DNA from: Morganella morganii
GTDB lineage: Bacteria > Pseudomonadota > Gammaproteobacteria > Enterobacterales > Enterobacteriaceae
Assembly (NCBI RefSeq): GCF_003996855.1
Contig: NZ_NRQY01000001.1
Coordinates: 2,004,311-2,068,310 of the forward strand
Length of the DNA stretch: 64,000 nt
Direction: 5' to 3'
Part shown: positions 18,688 through 29,214 of the stretch, one piece after another
How the letters are laid out: the number at the start of each line of letters is the position of its first letter
Position numbering within the stretch: the stretch's first letter is position 1
The notes under the pieces: model-generated
Told to the model about the DNA's origin: nothing
The model's database searches: none
What the model saw: only the letters and a program-made list of their open reading frames with translations
Program-made: the position numbers and the translations under genes

Positions 18688-21138
18688 TTACATAAACTTT
18701 TTTACACGCTTTGTCGGCTGTGCATTCGCCGGGTCATCCGGCCAGAAATGTTTGGGATAACGCCCTTTCATCTCTTTCTGCACTTCCCGGTAACTCCCGC
18801 CCCAGAAGGCTTTCAGATCCGCCGTCACCTGTAGCGGGCGGTGCGCGGGCGATAACAGACTGACCGTCACCGGCAGCCGTCCCTGCGCCACTACCGGCGT
18901 TTCACGCACACCATACATCTCCTGAATACGGACTGCCATCACCGGCGGTTTATCCGCCGCATATTCTACAGGTATCCGGGTCCCGGTGGGTACTTCAAAA
19001 TGACGCGGGAACTGCGCATCAAGCCATTGCTGCTGTGACCAGTCCATCCGCTGACGCAGCGCGCCGTACAAATCCAGTTTTGCCAGCTGCTGCTGATTGC
19101 GCACACCGGTCAGATACGGCGACAGCCACGTCTCAAGTGTGGCGAGCAGTGTATCATTATCCGCGGCAGACAGTGTCTGTTCCGGAAACAGATCATTTGC
19201 CAGCTGCTGGCGGATAAGTAACTGCTCACAGGCTTCATTCAGCGGCAGAACGGATAAACCCTGTTCACGAATCCAACTGAGCAGAGCCTCACGGACAATC
19301 TCATCAGACGGCGCCGCCAGCGGTTTCCGTTCAATAATCAGCTGTCCGCAGGTAACCGCCTGCCATGCCTGCCAGCTGCCTTTGTTTTCATCACGGGTGA
19401 GACGATTTTCGGTTTTCAGCAGATGCGGCGCCATGTCTGCCAGTTGTAACAGTTCAAATGGCACGGCTTTCAGAATCCGCGCATTCGCCTGCTGATCATT
19501 TTGCAGGATCAGCGGGGCGATAAGTCCGGATTCATTGCCCAGCGGACTACTTTCATCCGTGACCGCCCCGGTACCGTTTGCCAGCAGAAAAGTGCCTGAG
19601 CGCCCCCGGTTGCCGGCGATTCTGTCCGGAAAGCCCTGTAATAAGGTGCGGCACAGCCAGCCGCTGTCCGGGTCATGCGCGGGTTTTCTGACCGGAAGAC
19701 CGGCAGCCTGCAACAGCTGATGCGCCCGCTTATCCCACCGTGCGGACGGATGTGTCAGGTCATGCAGCAGATTACCGCTTCCCTCGCGGGATGGCTCTTC
19801 CAGCGCGGCAATCAGCCGGGCGGCGTAGTATATCTGCGCCGGTTCTTCATTAAGAGTATAAAGCCACAATGCGGAGAGGCGCGGCTCTGTCCCGGAGGCG
19901 GCCATCGCCTCACCTTTGGCGGTCAGTCCGCCCTGCGGCAGCAGACAACCCATTTCTGTCAGTAATTTTTTCGCCACCTGAACCGCCACGGCCGGCGGGG
20001 TATCAAGCCAGGCAAGCTGCGATACCTCACGGCAGCCCCATTGTGCCAGGTTCAGCATCAGCCCGGCCAGGTCACTGTGGCTTATTTCCGGCTCGCTGTG
20101 CGCAGCAGCACGTTCGGCTTCCGCCTGTCCGCACAGATGCAGACAGATCCCCGGCGCCAGTCGTCCGGCACGCCCTGCCCGCTGTGTCATCGATGAACGG
20201 CTGATACGGCTGCGCACCAGACGGGTCAGCCCGCTGCGCGGATCAAACTGCGCGGTTTTTTCCAGACAGCTGTCCACGACCAGTGTCACACCTTCGATGG
20301 TCAGACTGGTTTCGGCAATATTAGTCGCCAGCACGATTTTGCGCATACCGGACGGCGGCGGTTCAATCGCCTGCTGCTGCTCTTTCAGGGAAAGTGCGCC
20401 GTACAGCGGGCAGATAAGGGTATCCGTATCCGTTTTACCGGTCAGCTGTTCCTGTAACCGGCAGATTTCCGCCTGTCCCGGCAGAAACACCAGCACAGAA
20501 CCTTCCTCCTGCTGATACAACTGCAACACCGCCCGTGCCACCTCACTGATAAAAGGCTGATGCGCACTGAGCGGCAGATACCGTTTCTCCACCGGGAAAG
20601 CGCGCCCCTCAGCTGTAATCACCTCCGCCTGCGGCAGCAGAGACAGCAGTTGTTCATTATCTAAGGTCGCGGACATCACCAGCAGACGCAGATCATCACG
20701 CAGTGAGGACTGTACATCCAGCAACAACGCAAGGGCGAGATCAGCCTGTAAATTCCGTTCATGAAATTCATCCAGAATAATGATACTGACTTCGGATAAT
20801 TCCGGATCCTGCTGTAACATTCTGACCAGAATTCCCTCCGTGACAACCTCAAAACGGGTGGCGGAACTGACCCAGGTCTCACCGCGCATCCGGTAACCGA
20901 CCGTTTCTCCCGGACGCTCCCCGAGCTGTGACGCCAGCCGGTGTGCCACACTGCGGGCCGCGATACGGCGGGGCTCCAGCATGATAACCCGCCCGGTGAC
21001 AGAGGCATCTTTCAGCATCAGCAGCGGCAAAATAGTCGATTTCCCGCTGCCGGTCGGAGCCTGTAACAACACCTGCGGGGCACTTTTCAGAGCCGTACTG
21101 AGTGCCGGATAAATGTTACAAACGGGGGAATATGTCAC
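18688..21138 (-). CDS. hrpB: ATP-dependent helicase HrpB
   Basis: An 816-residue DExH-box superfamily 2 helicase. Walker A is P-T-G-S-G-K-S-T near residue 30, the DExH box reads D-E-F-H near residue 123, S-A-T motif III and the Q-R-A-G-R-A-G-R motif VI follow, and the family-specific HrpB C-terminal domain ends with F-W-P-D-D-P. Its in vivo substrate is not well known. It is divergent from sfsA and upstream of mrcB in the same orientation, as in E. coli. Confidence 0.95.
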   Translation of the reverse strand: MTYSPVCNIYPALSTALKSAPQVLLQAPTGSGKSTILPLLMLKDASVTGRVIMLEPRRIAARSVAHRLASQLGERPGETVGYRMRGETWVSSATRFEVVTEGILVRMLQQDPELSEVSIIILDEFHERNLQADLALALLLDVQSSLRDDLRLLVMSATLDNEQLLSLLPQAEVITAEGRAFPVEKRYLPLSAHQPFISEVARAVLQLYQQEEGSVLVFLPGQAEICRLQEQLTGKTDTDTLICPLYGALSLKEQQQAIEPPPSGMRKIVLATNIAETSLTIEGVTLVVDSCLEKTAQFDPRSGLTRLVRSRISRSSMTQRAGRAGRLAPGICLHLCGQAEAERAAAHSEPEISHSDLAGLMLNLAQWGCREVSQLAWLDTPPAVAVQVAKKLLTEMGCLLPQGGLTAKGEAMAASGTEPRLSALWLYTLNEEPAQIYYAARLIAALEEPSREGSGNLLHDLTHPSARWDKRAHQLLQAAGLPVRKPAHDPDSGWLCRTLLQGFPDRIAGNRGRSGTFLLANGTGAVTDESSPLGNESGLIAPLILQNDQQANARILKAVPFELLQLADMAPHLLKTENRLTRDENKGSWQAWQAVTCGQLIIERKPLAAPSDEIVREALLSWIREQGLSVLPLNEACEQLLIRQQLANDLFPEQTLSAADNDTLLATLETWLSPYLTGVRNQQQLAKLDLYGALRQRMDWSQQQWLDAQFPRHFEVPTGTRIPVEYAADKPPVMAVRIQEMYGVRETPVVAQGRLPVTVSLLSPAHRPLQVTADLKAFWGGSYREVQKEMKGRYPKHFWPDDPANAQPTKRVKKFM

Positions 21139-21230
21139 AAAAACCTCATCATTATCTGCTTAACTTTCGACGCACAACATTGTAGCATTGCCGCCCCCTG
21201 AAAAGTGCAGTCACATTGACAGGAGTTGCG

Positions 21231-21941
21231 ATGGAATTTCATCCCCCGTTACAGGCGGGCACGCTGGTACAGCGTTACAAACGTTTTCTTGCGGATATTA
21301 TCACGCAGGACGGCCGCACCATCACCATTCATTGTGCCAATACCGGCGCGATGACGGGCTGTGCCACGCCGGGTGATACCGTCTGGTATTCCGAATCCGC
21401 TAATGCGAAACGCAAGTATCCGAACAGCTGGGAGCTGACACAAACACAGGCAGGGCATCTGATTTGTGTAAATACACAGCAGGCAAACCGGGTCATGGCT
21501 GAGGCCATCGCGCAGAACCGGCTCCCGGAGCTTGCCGGGTATCAGACCCTGACACAGGAAGTCAAATACGGCAGTGAAAACAGCCGGATTGATTTTTTAC
21601 TGACGGACCCGCAGAAAAAGCCCTGCTATGTTGAGGTGAAATCCGTCACGCTGCTGGAAAATGAGCACGGTTATTTTCCCGACACAGTAACTTTACGTGG
21701 ACAAAAGCACGTACGTGAGTTACAAGCAATTGCTGAAGCGGGAAATCGTGCTGTTTTGTTTTTTGCTGTACTGCATTCAGGGATTGAAGCTGTATCAGAC
21801 GCAGCACACATTGATAAAAAATATTCATCACTTTTGCAAAAGGCATCAGAGTCCGGAACGGAAGTTATTTGCTACAGAATGCGGATAACACCGGATGGCA
21901 TCACTGCCGGAAAAAAGATACCCTTCACATTCATGGGGTGA
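21231..21941 (+). CDS. sfsA: DNA/RNA nuclease SfsA
   Basis: A 236-residue protein matching E. coli SfsA (234), once called sugar fermentation stimulation protein and now considered a nuclease-fold protein. The start M-E-F-H-P-P-L at 21231 follows an AGGAG Shine-Dalgarno (21221-21225) and matches the family N-terminus, so an in-frame ATG 15 bases upstream is not used. The PD-(D/E)XK-type residues are visible: S-R-I-D-F-L-L with E-V-K-S-V-T. It precedes dksA as in E. coli. Confidence 0.93.
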   Translation: MEFHPPLQAGTLVQRYKRFLADIITQDGRTITIHCANTGAMTGCATPGDTVWYSESANAKRKYPNSWELTQTQAGHLICVNTQQANRVMAEAIAQNRLPELAGYQTLTQEVKYGSENSRIDFLLTDPQKKPCYVEVKSVTLLENEHGYFPDTVTLRGQKHVRELQAIAEAGNRAVLFFAVLHSGIEAVSDAAHIDKKYSSLLQKASESGTEVICYRMRITPDGITAGKKIPFTFMG

Positions 21942-22128
21942 ATATCAATTTTTTTAATAATAAATAGGATGTTTTGTAAGTTTCGGAGTAAATAAACACG
22001 CGGTTCTTCACACCTTACAAAACTAATGAGATCAAGGGTTGCATTATCCATAATCATCTGCTATCTATAGCGGCCTATTTTTCCCCTCTAAGGGATATTG
22101 TCAGACATGCGTGTGTAGGAGAAGCATT

Positions 22129-22584
22129 ATGCAGGAAGGGCAAAAACGTAAAACCTCGTCCCTGAGCATTCTTGCCATTGCCGGCGTGGAGCCGTATCAC
22201 GAAAAGGCAGGCGAAGAATACATGAACGAAGCCCAGTTGGCCCATTTCAAGCTGATACTTGAAGCATGGCGCAACCAACTCAGGGATGAAGTCGACCGCA
22301 CTGTCACGCACATGCAGGATGAAGCGGCTAACTTCCCGGACCCGGTTGACCGCGCGGCTCAGGAAGAAGAATTCAGCCTGGAGCTTCGTAACCGTGACCG
22401 TGAGCGCAAATTAATCAAAAAGATCGAAAAAACCCTCAAAAAGGTTGAGGACGACGATTTTGGTTTTTGTGAATCCTGCGGGGTCGAAATCGGTATCCGC
22501 CGCTTAGAGGCGCGTCCGACCGCAGATTTATGTATCGACTGTAAGACGCTGGCTGAGATCCGCGAAAAGCAGATGGCGGGCTGA
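22129..22584 (+). CDS. dksA: RNA polymerase-binding transcription factor DksA
   Basis: A 151-residue zinc-finger coiled-coil protein that enters the RNA polymerase secondary channel and with ppGpp controls rRNA and amino acid promoters. The D-x-x-D-A coiled-coil tip (D-P-V-D-R-A-A), the C-x-x-C...C-x-x-C zinc finger (C-E-S-C and C-I-D-C) and the length match E. coli. Start at 22129 (M-Q-E-G-Q) is the family start. Confidence 0.98.
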   Translation: MQEGQKRKTSSLSILAIAGVEPYHEKAGEEYMNEAQLAHFKLILEAWRNQLRDEVDRTVTHMQDEAANFPDPVDRAAQEEEFSLELRNRDRERKLIKKIEKTLKKVEDDDFGFCESCGVEIGIRRLEARPTADLCIDCKTLAEIREKQMAG

Positions 22585-22597
22585 TAGATTCACCACA

Positions 22598-22627
22598 GAC
22601 GGCGCTTTCACAGCGCCGTCCGTTTTT
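22598..22627 (+). terminator. terminator between dksA and gluQ
   Basis: Perfect 8-bp stem GACGGCGC / GCGCCGTC with a 7-base loop, followed by a T5 tract at 22623-22627, 13 bases past dksA and just before gluQ. Confidence 0.85.
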
Positions 22628-22632
22628 AGATT

Positions 22633-23532
22633 ATGGAATATTCTGCCGGCTCAGCGCCCGGTTATACCGGCCGTTTCGCACCCTCGCCTTCCGGTGCACT
22701 TCATTTCGGCTCTCTGGTCACTGCACTGGGGAGTTACCTTCAGGCCCGTCATCTCGGCGGACGCTGGCTTCTCCGCATTGATGATATCGACCCGCCCCGT
22801 GAGGTCCCGGGTGCTGCGGATGCCATTCTGCATATTCTCGATCACTATGGTCTGCACTGGGACGGCGACGTGCTGTATCAGTCGCGCCGCCATGATGCTT
22901 ACCGTGATGTGATTGAACAGCTGAAAGCAACAGGGCTGTGCTATTACTGCACCTGCACACGGCATGATGTCCACGACAGCGGCGGCCATTACCCCGGCAC
23001 CTGCCGTCAGCGCGGGCTGCCGCCGGATAATGCCGCACTGCGGCTGATAAGAACCCATCCGGTGTACCATTTTACCGATGGTTTACAGGGGGATGTGTTT
23101 ACGGATAACGCCACGGCGGAGGAAGATATCATTATCTTCCGCAAAGATAAGTTGTTTGCCTATAACCTGGTGGTAGTGCTTGATGATGATTATCAGGGCG
23201 TGACCGGCGTGGTCAGGGGCGCGGATTTGCTGCATCCCACCTCGCATCAGCTCTCATTATACCGCCAGCTCGGGCTGCCGGAGCCGCATTATATGCATTT
23301 GCCGTTGATGCTGAGCCCGGCGGCGCGTAAACTCTCCAAACAAAATCATGCCACCCCGGTACCGCTCAGTGATCCGCGCCCGCTGTTATGGCAGGCGTTG
23401 CAGGTGCTCAGACAGCCGTTGCCGGAGACAGACCCACAGTCTCTTTCTCTGACTGAACTGCTGGCATACAGCGTACAAAACTGGAATATTGCTGCTGTGC
23501 CGCACAATGATGTGGTGACAGACAGGGAATAA
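22633..23532 (+). CDS. gluQ: glutamyl-Q tRNA(Asp) synthetase
   Basis: A 299-residue truncated glutamyl-tRNA synthetase paralog that attaches glutamate to queuosine in the tRNA(Asp) anticodon. It has the [12 protein letters not shown] motif (the HIGH-type signature) near residue 16, a C-x-C...C zinc site (C-T-C and C-R) near residues 115-130, and a KMSKS-type K-L-S-K-Q near residue 236. It has no anticodon-binding domain, as expected. Follows dksA directly, as in E. coli. Confidence 0.95.
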   Translation: MEYSAGSAPGYTGRFAPSPSGALHFGSLVTALGSYLQARHLGGRWLLRIDDIDPPREVPGAADAILHILDHYGLHWDGDVLYQSRRHDAYRDVIEQLKATGLCYYCTCTRHDVHDSGGHYPGTCRQRGLPPDNAALRLIRTHPVYHFTDGLQGDVFTDNATAEEDIIIFRKDKLFAYNLVVVLDDDYQGVTGVVRGADLLHPTSHQLSLYRQLGLPEPHYMHLPLMLSPAARKLSKQNHATPVPLSDPRPLLWQALQVLRQPLPETDPQSLSLTELLAYSVQNWNIAAVPHNDVVTDRE

Positions 23533-23632
23533 TTCCGCAATATCCGGGGTAAGGCATTCTCAAAAAACCAAGTGTACGATATTATTAGTCGCTTATTTTT
23601 TAGATCATTTAATTGTTATACAGAGGTGTACC

Positions 23633-25168
23633 ATTTTAAACCGAGTCGCAAAGTTCTGTCGCAGTCTGATTTCCCGCGAGAATAAAGCAGATTGCACAGA
23701 GGCTGCCAGTGAAAGGCCGGCCCTGAATGCTGACCATACACAACGGAATCTGTCACCCCGTGAAGCTTCCCGCGCGCGTCCTGCCGCTAAACGCAAAAAA
23801 CCGGCAAAAAATATGGATAACAGCGGGACAGTCAGCGCAACGGTAATTCCCCGCAACAGTCACTCTATTTCCCGCCAGAACATCAGCGAGAATGCACTGA
23901 AGGTTCTGTACCGCCTGAATAAATCCGGTTTTGACGCCTACCTGGTCGGTGGCGGTGTCCGTGATTTGCTGCTGGAACGCAAACCCAAAGATTTCGATAT
24001 CGCGACCAATGCCACGCCGGATGAAGTGAGAAAACTGTTCCGCAACTGCCGTCTGGTCGGCCGCCGTTTCCGTCTGGCACACATTATGTTCGGACCGGAC
24101 ATTATCGAAGTCGCGACCTTCCGCGGTCCGCATGACAATACTGAACCGGCTGATGACGGCAAAGCCCGCTCTCAGCAGGGCAAAAACGGCATGCTGCTGC
24201 GTGATAATATTTTCGGCACCATTGAAGAAGATGCCGTCCGCCGCGATTTCACCATTAACAGCCTTTATTACAGCGTGGCTGATTTTACCGTCCGCGATTA
24301 TGTCGGCGGACTGGCGGATTTACAGCAACGGATTATCCGCCTGATCGGTGATCCGGAAACCCGTTGCCGGGAAGACCCGGTGCGTATGCTGCGCGCTATC
24401 CGTTTTGCCGCCAAACTGGACATGACCATCGAACCGAAGACTGCCGCGCCTATCCGCACGCTGAGCACACTGCTGCGCGATATCCCGCCCGCGCGTCTGT
24501 TCGAGGAAGTCCTCAAGTTATTACAGGCCGGTGACGGACACCGTACCTTTGAATTATTACGTGAATACGACCTGCTGGATATGCTGTTCCCGCTGGTTGC
24601 CGGACCGCTGAAAGAGAGCCCGGCCACCCCGCTGTCCCGTATCGTGGATCAGGTACTGAAAAATACCGATTACCGTATTCATCACGATCAGCGTGTCAAT
24701 CCGGCCTTCCTGTTTGCTGTGATGCTGTGGTATCCGCTGTGTGAACATGCGGAAAAACTGGCTCAGGAAAGCGGGCTGGCCTATTACGAAGCCTTCGCTA
24801 TCGCCATTAATGACATCCTGGATGAACAGTGCCGTGCGATTGCTATTCCGAAGCGCCTGACCACTGCCATGCGTGATATCTGGCAGTTACAGTTACGTCT
24901 GCCGCGCCGTCAGGGTAAACGTGCGATCCGTCTGATGGAAAATCAGAAATTCCGCGCGGCCTTTGATCTGCTGGAACTGCGTGCCAATGTGGAAGGTCGT
25001 CACGAACTTCAGGAGCTGACTCACTGGTGGGCGGATTTCCAGCTGGCGAATGCCCCGCAGCAGCGCTCTATGGTCACGGAGCTGGGCAGTGATCCGGCCA
25101 AACGCCGTCCGCGCCCGCGCCGCCGCCATCCGCGTGCCCGCCAGGGTAACGGAAACAGCGAATCATGA
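23633..25168 (+). CDS. pcnB: poly(A) polymerase I, translated from an AUU start
   Basis: Poly(A) polymerase I adds 3' A-tails that promote RNA decay. The longest ATG-initiated frame begins only at 23813, but the sequence upstream is open and matches the E. coli N-terminus (N-R-V-A-K-F-C-R after the first residues). The only start that fits is ATT at 23633, preceded by AGAGGTG at 23622-23628; E. coli pcnB is also known to start with AUU, which keeps its expression low. From there the protein has 511 residues. The catalytic nucleotidyltransferase motif reads [10 protein letters not shown] then D-F-D-I-A (metal-binding Asp). The C-terminus is Arg/Pro-rich. The frame overlaps folK by four bases. 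Confidence 0.9.
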   Translation: MLNRVAKFCRSLISRENKADCTEAASERPALNADHTQRNLSPREASRARPAAKRKKPAKNMDNSGTVSATVIPRNSHSISRQNISENALKVLYRLNKSGFDAYLVGGGVRDLLLERKPKDFDIATNATPDEVRKLFRNCRLVGRRFRLAHIMFGPDIIEVATFRGPHDNTEPADDGKARSQQGKNGMLLRDNIFGTIEEDAVRRDFTINSLYYSVADFTVRDYVGGLADLQQRIIRLIGDPETRCREDPVRMLRAIRFAAKLDMTIEPKTAAPIRTLSTLLRDIPPARLFEEVLKLLQAGDGHRTFELLREYDLLDMLFPLVAGPLKESPATPLSRIVDQVLKNTDYRIHHDQRVNPAFLFAVMLWYPLCEHAEKLAQESGLAYYEAFAIAINDILDEQCRAIAIPKRLTTAMRDIWQLQLRLPRRQGKRAIRLMENQKFRAAFDLLELRANVEGRHELQELTHWWADFQLANAPQQRSMVTELGSDPAKRRPRPRRRHPRARQGNGNSES

Positions 25169-25665
25169 TTCCGGTCTATATTGCGATCGGCAGTAATCTT
25201 GCCGATCCGTCTGACCAGGTAAACCGGGCGATTGCGGCGCTGAACGCGATCCCGCAAAGCCGCCTGGTGCGCCACTCTTCTTTTTACCGTACGGCGCCGA
25301 TGGGTCCCGCCGGACAGCCTGATTATCTCAATGCCGCTGTTCTGCTGGAAACCGATCTGACGCCGCACCAGCTGCTCGACGCCACCCAGGCCATCGAACT
25401 GGCACACGGCCGTGTCCGCAAAGATGAGCGCTGGGGACCCCGCACGTTAGACTTAGATATCATGTTGTTTGGTGATATGGTCATCAGTGACGCGCGGCTG
25501 ACCGTGCCGCATTACGGCCTGAAAGTGCGTGAATTTATGCTGTACCCGCTGGCCGAAATCGCCCCCGGGCTGATACTTCCGGACGGCGAATCACTGGCAG
25601 CGGTTGTTGCCCGCACCCCGGAAAACGGGCTGAGCCTCTGGTCATCATCAGAGCCGGTACGCTGA
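25165..25665 (+). CDS. folK: 2-amino-4-hydroxy-6-hydroxymethyldihydropteridine pyrophosphokinase
   Basis: A 166-residue HPPK that pyrophosphorylates hydroxymethyl-dihydropterin in folate synthesis. The I-G-S-N-L motif at residue 8, [11 protein letters not shown] (residues ~92-102, with the two magnesium-binding Asp), and V-P-H-Y are present. It overlaps pcnB by ATGA. In E. coli the next genes are panB, panC and panD; here only a degenerate panC follows. Confidence 0.96.
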   Translation: MIPVYIAIGSNLADPSDQVNRAIAALNAIPQSRLVRHSSFYRTAPMGPAGQPDYLNAAVLLETDLTPHQLLDATQAIELAHGRVRKDERWGPRTLDLDIMLFGDMVISDARLTVPHYGLKVREFMLYPLAEIAPGLILPDGESLAAVVARTPENGLSLWSSSEPVR

Positions 25666-25699
25666 ATCTTCTGCTCAACAGACAGACAAGGAGACACTG

Positions 25700-26587
25700 A
25701 TGCGGATTATTGAAACTGCGCTGATCCTGCGCAAAAAGATTGCCCGTCTGCGGACTGACGGCAAACGTGTTGCGTTCATTCCGACAATGGGAAACCTGCA
25801 CGAAGGCCATCTGGCACTGATAAAAGAAGCCCGTGCACAGGCGGATATTGTCGTGGTGTCTGTCTTTGTTAACCCGCTTCAGTTCCCGCAGGAAGACGAT
25901 TTGCAGCGCTATCCGCGCACACTCCAGGCAGATTGCGAAAAACTAAGCAAGGCTCAGGTGGATCTGGTGTACGCACCGGCGGTCAGTGATGTTTATCCTC
26001 ACGGATTCACTCACCAGACTCAGGTGATCGTGCCACCGCTGGTAAATCAGTGTGATGAGCCGCATCAGCGCACCCGTCTGCGCGGGATTGCCACCGTGAT
26101 GTGCAAACTGTTCAATCTGGTGCAGCCGGATATTGTTTTCTTCGGCACCAATGACCATCCGCGTTTCCTGACGGTCCGCCGTCTGATCCGTGATCTGAAT
26201 TATGACATTGCGCTGGCCACGATTCCGACCGTCCGAGAAAAAACCGGGCTGGCACTCAGTTCCTGTAATTCCCTGCTGAGTAAAGAAGAGAAAGAGGCGG
26301 CACCGCATCTGTATCAGGTTATGCAGGCCCTGGCAGATATGATCCGTGAACGTCCGAGTGCCATTGCTGAAAGTCCGGATAATGCCCGTGATGATTTAAG
26401 CCGTGCCGGATTCCGTGATATCAGCCTGGAAATCTGTGATGCTGATGATCTGGAGGCCGTACGTGTTAACAGCGGGCAGGCTGTGATCCTGGCTTCCGCC
26501 CGGCTGGGGAATATCCGTCTGATCGACTGCCTGCACGTCAATATGCCGAATCCCGCAGACAGTGATACGGCCTCTCCGTCACTGTAA
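25700..26587 (+). CDS. panC: degenerate pantothenate synthetase-like protein (panC), catalytic residues lost
   Basis: A 295-residue open frame aligns end to end with PanC, which joins pantoate and beta-alanine. The nucleotide-binding H-x-G-H (G-N-L-H-E-G-H, residues 31-37) and F-V-N-P-x-Q-F are kept. The F-G-E-K-D-F-Q-Q motif is F-G-T-N-D-H-P-R here (residues 148-155), so the Glu-Lys and Gln are lost, and the L-A-L-S-S-R-N motif reads L-A-L-S-S-C-N (Arg to Cys at 189). These positions contact ATP and pantoate in known structures. panB, usually between folK and panC, is absent: only 34 bases separate folK from this gene. panD is also missing. The protein is probably inactive as a synthetase, or has changed role. 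The reading frame has no stop. It converges with and overlaps zapD by 9 bases. Confidence 0.75.
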   Translation: MRIIETALILRKKIARLRTDGKRVAFIPTMGNLHEGHLALIKEARAQADIVVVSVFVNPLQFPQEDDLQRYPRTLQADCEKLSKAQVDLVYAPAVSDVYPHGFTHQTQVIVPPLVNQCDEPHQRTRLRGIATVMCKLFNLVQPDIVFFGTNDHPRFLTVRRLIRDLNYDIALATIPTVREKTGLALSSCNSLLSKEEKEAAPHLYQVMQALADMIRERPSAIAESPDNARDDLSRAGFRDISLEICDADDLEAVRVNSGQAVILASARLGNIRLIDCLHVNMPNPADSDTASPSL

Positions 26588-27910
26588 ATAGCGCTCAATC
26601 TGCCTGAAAAGCCCGGTTTCCGGTGTGCTGCTGTAATGATGCAGCCAGAACCAGGCCAGAAGCCCGTCATAGCGGGCTTTTGTCAGTTCCTGATCCGCCT
26701 GATAATACTGCTCCTGGGCATTTGCCACATCCGGCCGGCTTCTCTGTCCTGCTGAATACCCTTTTTCGGCCGCCGTTACCTGCAACCGTGCCGCCGCCAC
26801 AGCCTGTTCCAGTGCCGCCAGCTGCACACCGCTGCGGCGGAATACCCGGTACTGACGCATCAGGTCGCGCCGGAGTGTCTGTACCAGAGCATCCTGATCA
26901 TACTGTGCCTGCTGAATCTGAGCGGATGCTTTCCGCATCCCCGCCAGGTCTTTTCCGCCGCTGAATAACGGAACCGAAAAATGGACCCCGGCACTGAGAT
27001 TCCGGTAACGCTGTCCTACAGTATCATTACTGTCTGACTGAGTATCTGACCAGGCGGCAAAGAGCTGTGCTGACGGCATAAATGCCCCGCGCTGTACCTC
27101 TGCCGCTGCTTTTGCCAGTGCGGTTTCATGTTGCGCTGCTTTGATTTCCGGATGTACAGTCAGCATCTGCCGCTCCAGAGCGGCATAATCGCCATCATTC
27201 AGTTGCGGCAGCCGGAACTCCCCCGGCTTCAGTACCGGAACGTCCTGCATCCGCAACTGCGGCAGACCGGTGAGATCGGATAATATCAGCAGCGCATTCA
27301 GACTTTCTGCTTCTGTTTCCGCAATCTGTGCCTGATGCTGCCGCAGACGGGCACGGGCGGACTCAACCTCCGTTACGGTACCTTCCCCGGACTGCAAAAG
27401 ACGCTGCGCGGCGGTCAGCTGAGCGGTGTTCAGTGTCAGCCGGAGCCGGTCTGTGTTCTGTATTTCCAGAGCACAGGCCAGGTTCAGATACGCAGATACC
27501 AGCCGGTTCATTAGTTCTGCCTGTTGTATCTGCAACCCGCTCTCTGCGGCTGTACCGCGTATCTGTGCTGCCCGATACTGATGATATGCCGTGTAATCTA
27601 ACAACGGCTGAGTCACCACCAGATTGAGGGAATGACTGCGGTAACGCCGCTGAGCAGTCACCGGCGCCCGCTGTGTCAGCCGGTTATGCGGCGTGCTTTG
27701 ATAACTCAGCGCAGCTGAAGGCAGCAAGTGTGATTTCCCGGCGGCGACCTCCGCCTGTTCCGCTTCATAGGCCTTACCTGCCGCGCGGAATGAAAGATCA
27801 TTTTCCAGTGCCGGCTGACGAAGTTCTGACAACGTCATCGCCTGCACACCAGCCGGCAGCAGATATAACAACACCGCACAAAGGATATTTACAGGATACA
27901 TACCCGTCAC
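26579..27910 (-). CDS. TolC-family outer membrane protein of a type I protease secretion system
   Basis: A 443-residue TolC-like channel (PrtF/AprF/ZapD type). It has a signal peptide ending near P-A-G-V-Q-A and long alpha-helical, Ala/Gln-rich repeats of two halves typical of the TolC periplasmic barrel. It is the last gene of the operon and overlaps the upstream membrane fusion gene by four bases. It should form the outer-membrane exit for the serralysin encoded at the start of the operon. The frame is intact. Confidence 0.85.
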   Translation of the reverse strand: MTGMYPVNILCAVLLYLLPAGVQAMTLSELRQPALENDLSFRAAGKAYEAEQAEVAAGKSHLLPSAALSYQSTPHNRLTQRAPVTAQRRYRSHSLNLVVTQPLLDYTAYHQYRAAQIRGTAAESGLQIQQAELMNRLVSAYLNLACALEIQNTDRLRLTLNTAQLTAAQRLLQSGEGTVTEVESARARLRQHQAQIAETEAESLNALLILSDLTGLPQLRMQDVPVLKPGEFRLPQLNDGDYAALERQMLTVHPEIKAAQHETALAKAAAEVQRGAFMPSAQLFAAWSDTQSDSNDTVGQRYRNLSAGVHFSVPLFSGGKDLAGMRKASAQIQQAQYDQDALVQTLRRDLMRQYRVFRRSGVQLAALEQAVAAARLQVTAAEKGYSAGQRSRPDVANAQEQYYQADQELTKARYDGLLAWFWLHHYSSTPETGLFRQIERYLQ

Positions 27911-29214
27911 TCCTCTGTCAGCGCGAAAAAGAGCCTGTCAGTCACCGGTTTAAACAGATAACTGAGCAGAGATCGCTCCCCGGTGCGGATAAATATCTCG
28001 GCGGGCATCCCGGGTTTGATCACCTGAGCAGCCGCGGTTTCCGGTACCGCGATCTGAATCTGATAATAAGGTTCCCCGTTTGCCGGATTTATCAGACGAT
28101 CGGCGGAGATCATTGTCAGTTCGCCGCGCAGTTTTGGGGTCAGGTTCTGATTAAATGCGGTAAATAACAGATCAGCGGACTGACCCGGAGCCACTTTATC
28201 TATCCACTGCGGTGATAATTTACCTTCAATAATCAGCGTCTGCTGTTCCGGCACCACAGACATCAGTTTTTCCCCTGCCCGCACCACACCACCGGCCGTA
28301 AACACCGACAGATCCATTATGGTGCCGGCCACCGGTGCGGTGATCTCATGCTGTTCCAGACGGTCATCCTCAATAATCTGTTGTTTTTTCAGCTCACTGC
28401 GCTGAACTGACAGACGCGACAATTCCTCGCGGACCCCGCTGTGAAAAGCAGCCATACGCTGTGTGATCTGTTCTGTCAGCGTGGCTTTTTCTTCCTCCGC
28501 ACGGCTTATCTGTAACCGGGTATCATCCGCCTGATTGCGCAGTGCCGCGCTTTCCCGCTGAATTTCCAGGTAGCGGTGACGCGGCAGAAATCCTTCATCT
28601 GCCAGCGATTTCAGGTTTGCGGCCTGAGCCGTCAGGCTTTCCGACTGCCGCATACTGCTGCGTGCAATGTCCCGCAGGGTAATAAGCCGCTGCGTCGGGC
28701 CGTCAGCAGTGATCTGCCGTGCCTGAATGTCGCTCTCCAGCTCAAGCCGCCGGTCAGCCAGCAAGGCATTCTGCACCTGCAATTGTGCCTGTCTGTAATC
28801 CGGCGGTGCATAAAATATTTCATCCGCTGCCGGTGTAAATGCCTGTTCACCGCGCAGTTCGGCTTCCAGCCGCCGCTGTATCAGCAGCGTGCTGTCGAGC
28901 TGCTCTGCCAGTGATACTGCCTGAGCCTGTGACTGAACCGGACGCAACCGCACCAGTACCTGATCTTTCTCCGCCCGCTGACCATTCTGCACATAAATGT
29001 CAGAAATCACACCATCCGCCGGGGACTGCACCTGCTTGATATTACCGGCAATCACAACTGTTCCTGAGGCAGCAATCCCCTGATCCAGCGGTGCAAATCC
29101 TGCCCACAGCAGAAAGCCGGCAAGACCGGCGGCAATAATAAAGCACCCCGTCCGCTGATACCCGTATGTGGCTGTTTTTATCCCCGGCTCCCCGGAGAGC
29201 AATTTAGTGATCAT
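27907..29214 (-). CDS. HlyD-family membrane fusion protein of the type I secretion system
   Basis: About 435 residues: a short cytoplasmic N-terminus, one transmembrane helix (G-C-F-I-I-A-A-G-L-A-G-F-L-L-W-A-G), a lipoyl-like half, coiled-coil helices and a beta-barrel (PrtE/AprE/ZapC type). It bridges the inner-membrane ABC exporter and the TolC-like channel. The start chosen, ATG ATC ACT AAA at 29214, overlaps the end of the exporter ATPase by 11 bases and is preceded by a longer open frame starting at 29247. It is the fourth gene of the protease operon. Confidence 0.85.
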   Translation of the reverse strand: MITKLLSGEPGIKTATYGYQRTGCFIIAAGLAGFLLWAGFAPLDQGIAASGTVVIAGNIKQVQSPADGVISDIYVQNGQRAEKDQVLVRLRPVQSQAQAVSLAEQLDSTLLIQRRLEAELRGEQAFTPAADEIFYAPPDYRQAQLQVQNALLADRRLELESDIQARQITADGPTQRLITLRDIARSSMRQSESLTAQAANLKSLADEGFLPRHRYLEIQRESAALRNQADDTRLQISRAEEEKATLTEQITQRMAAFHSGVREELSRLSVQRSELKKQQIIEDDRLEQHEITAPVAGTIMDLSVFTAGGVVRAGEKLMSVVPEQQTLIIEGKLSPQWIDKVAPGQSADLLFTAFNQNLTPKLRGELTMISADRLINPANGEPYYQIQIAVPETAAAQVIKPGMPAEIFIRTGERSLLSYLFKPVTDRLFFALTEE

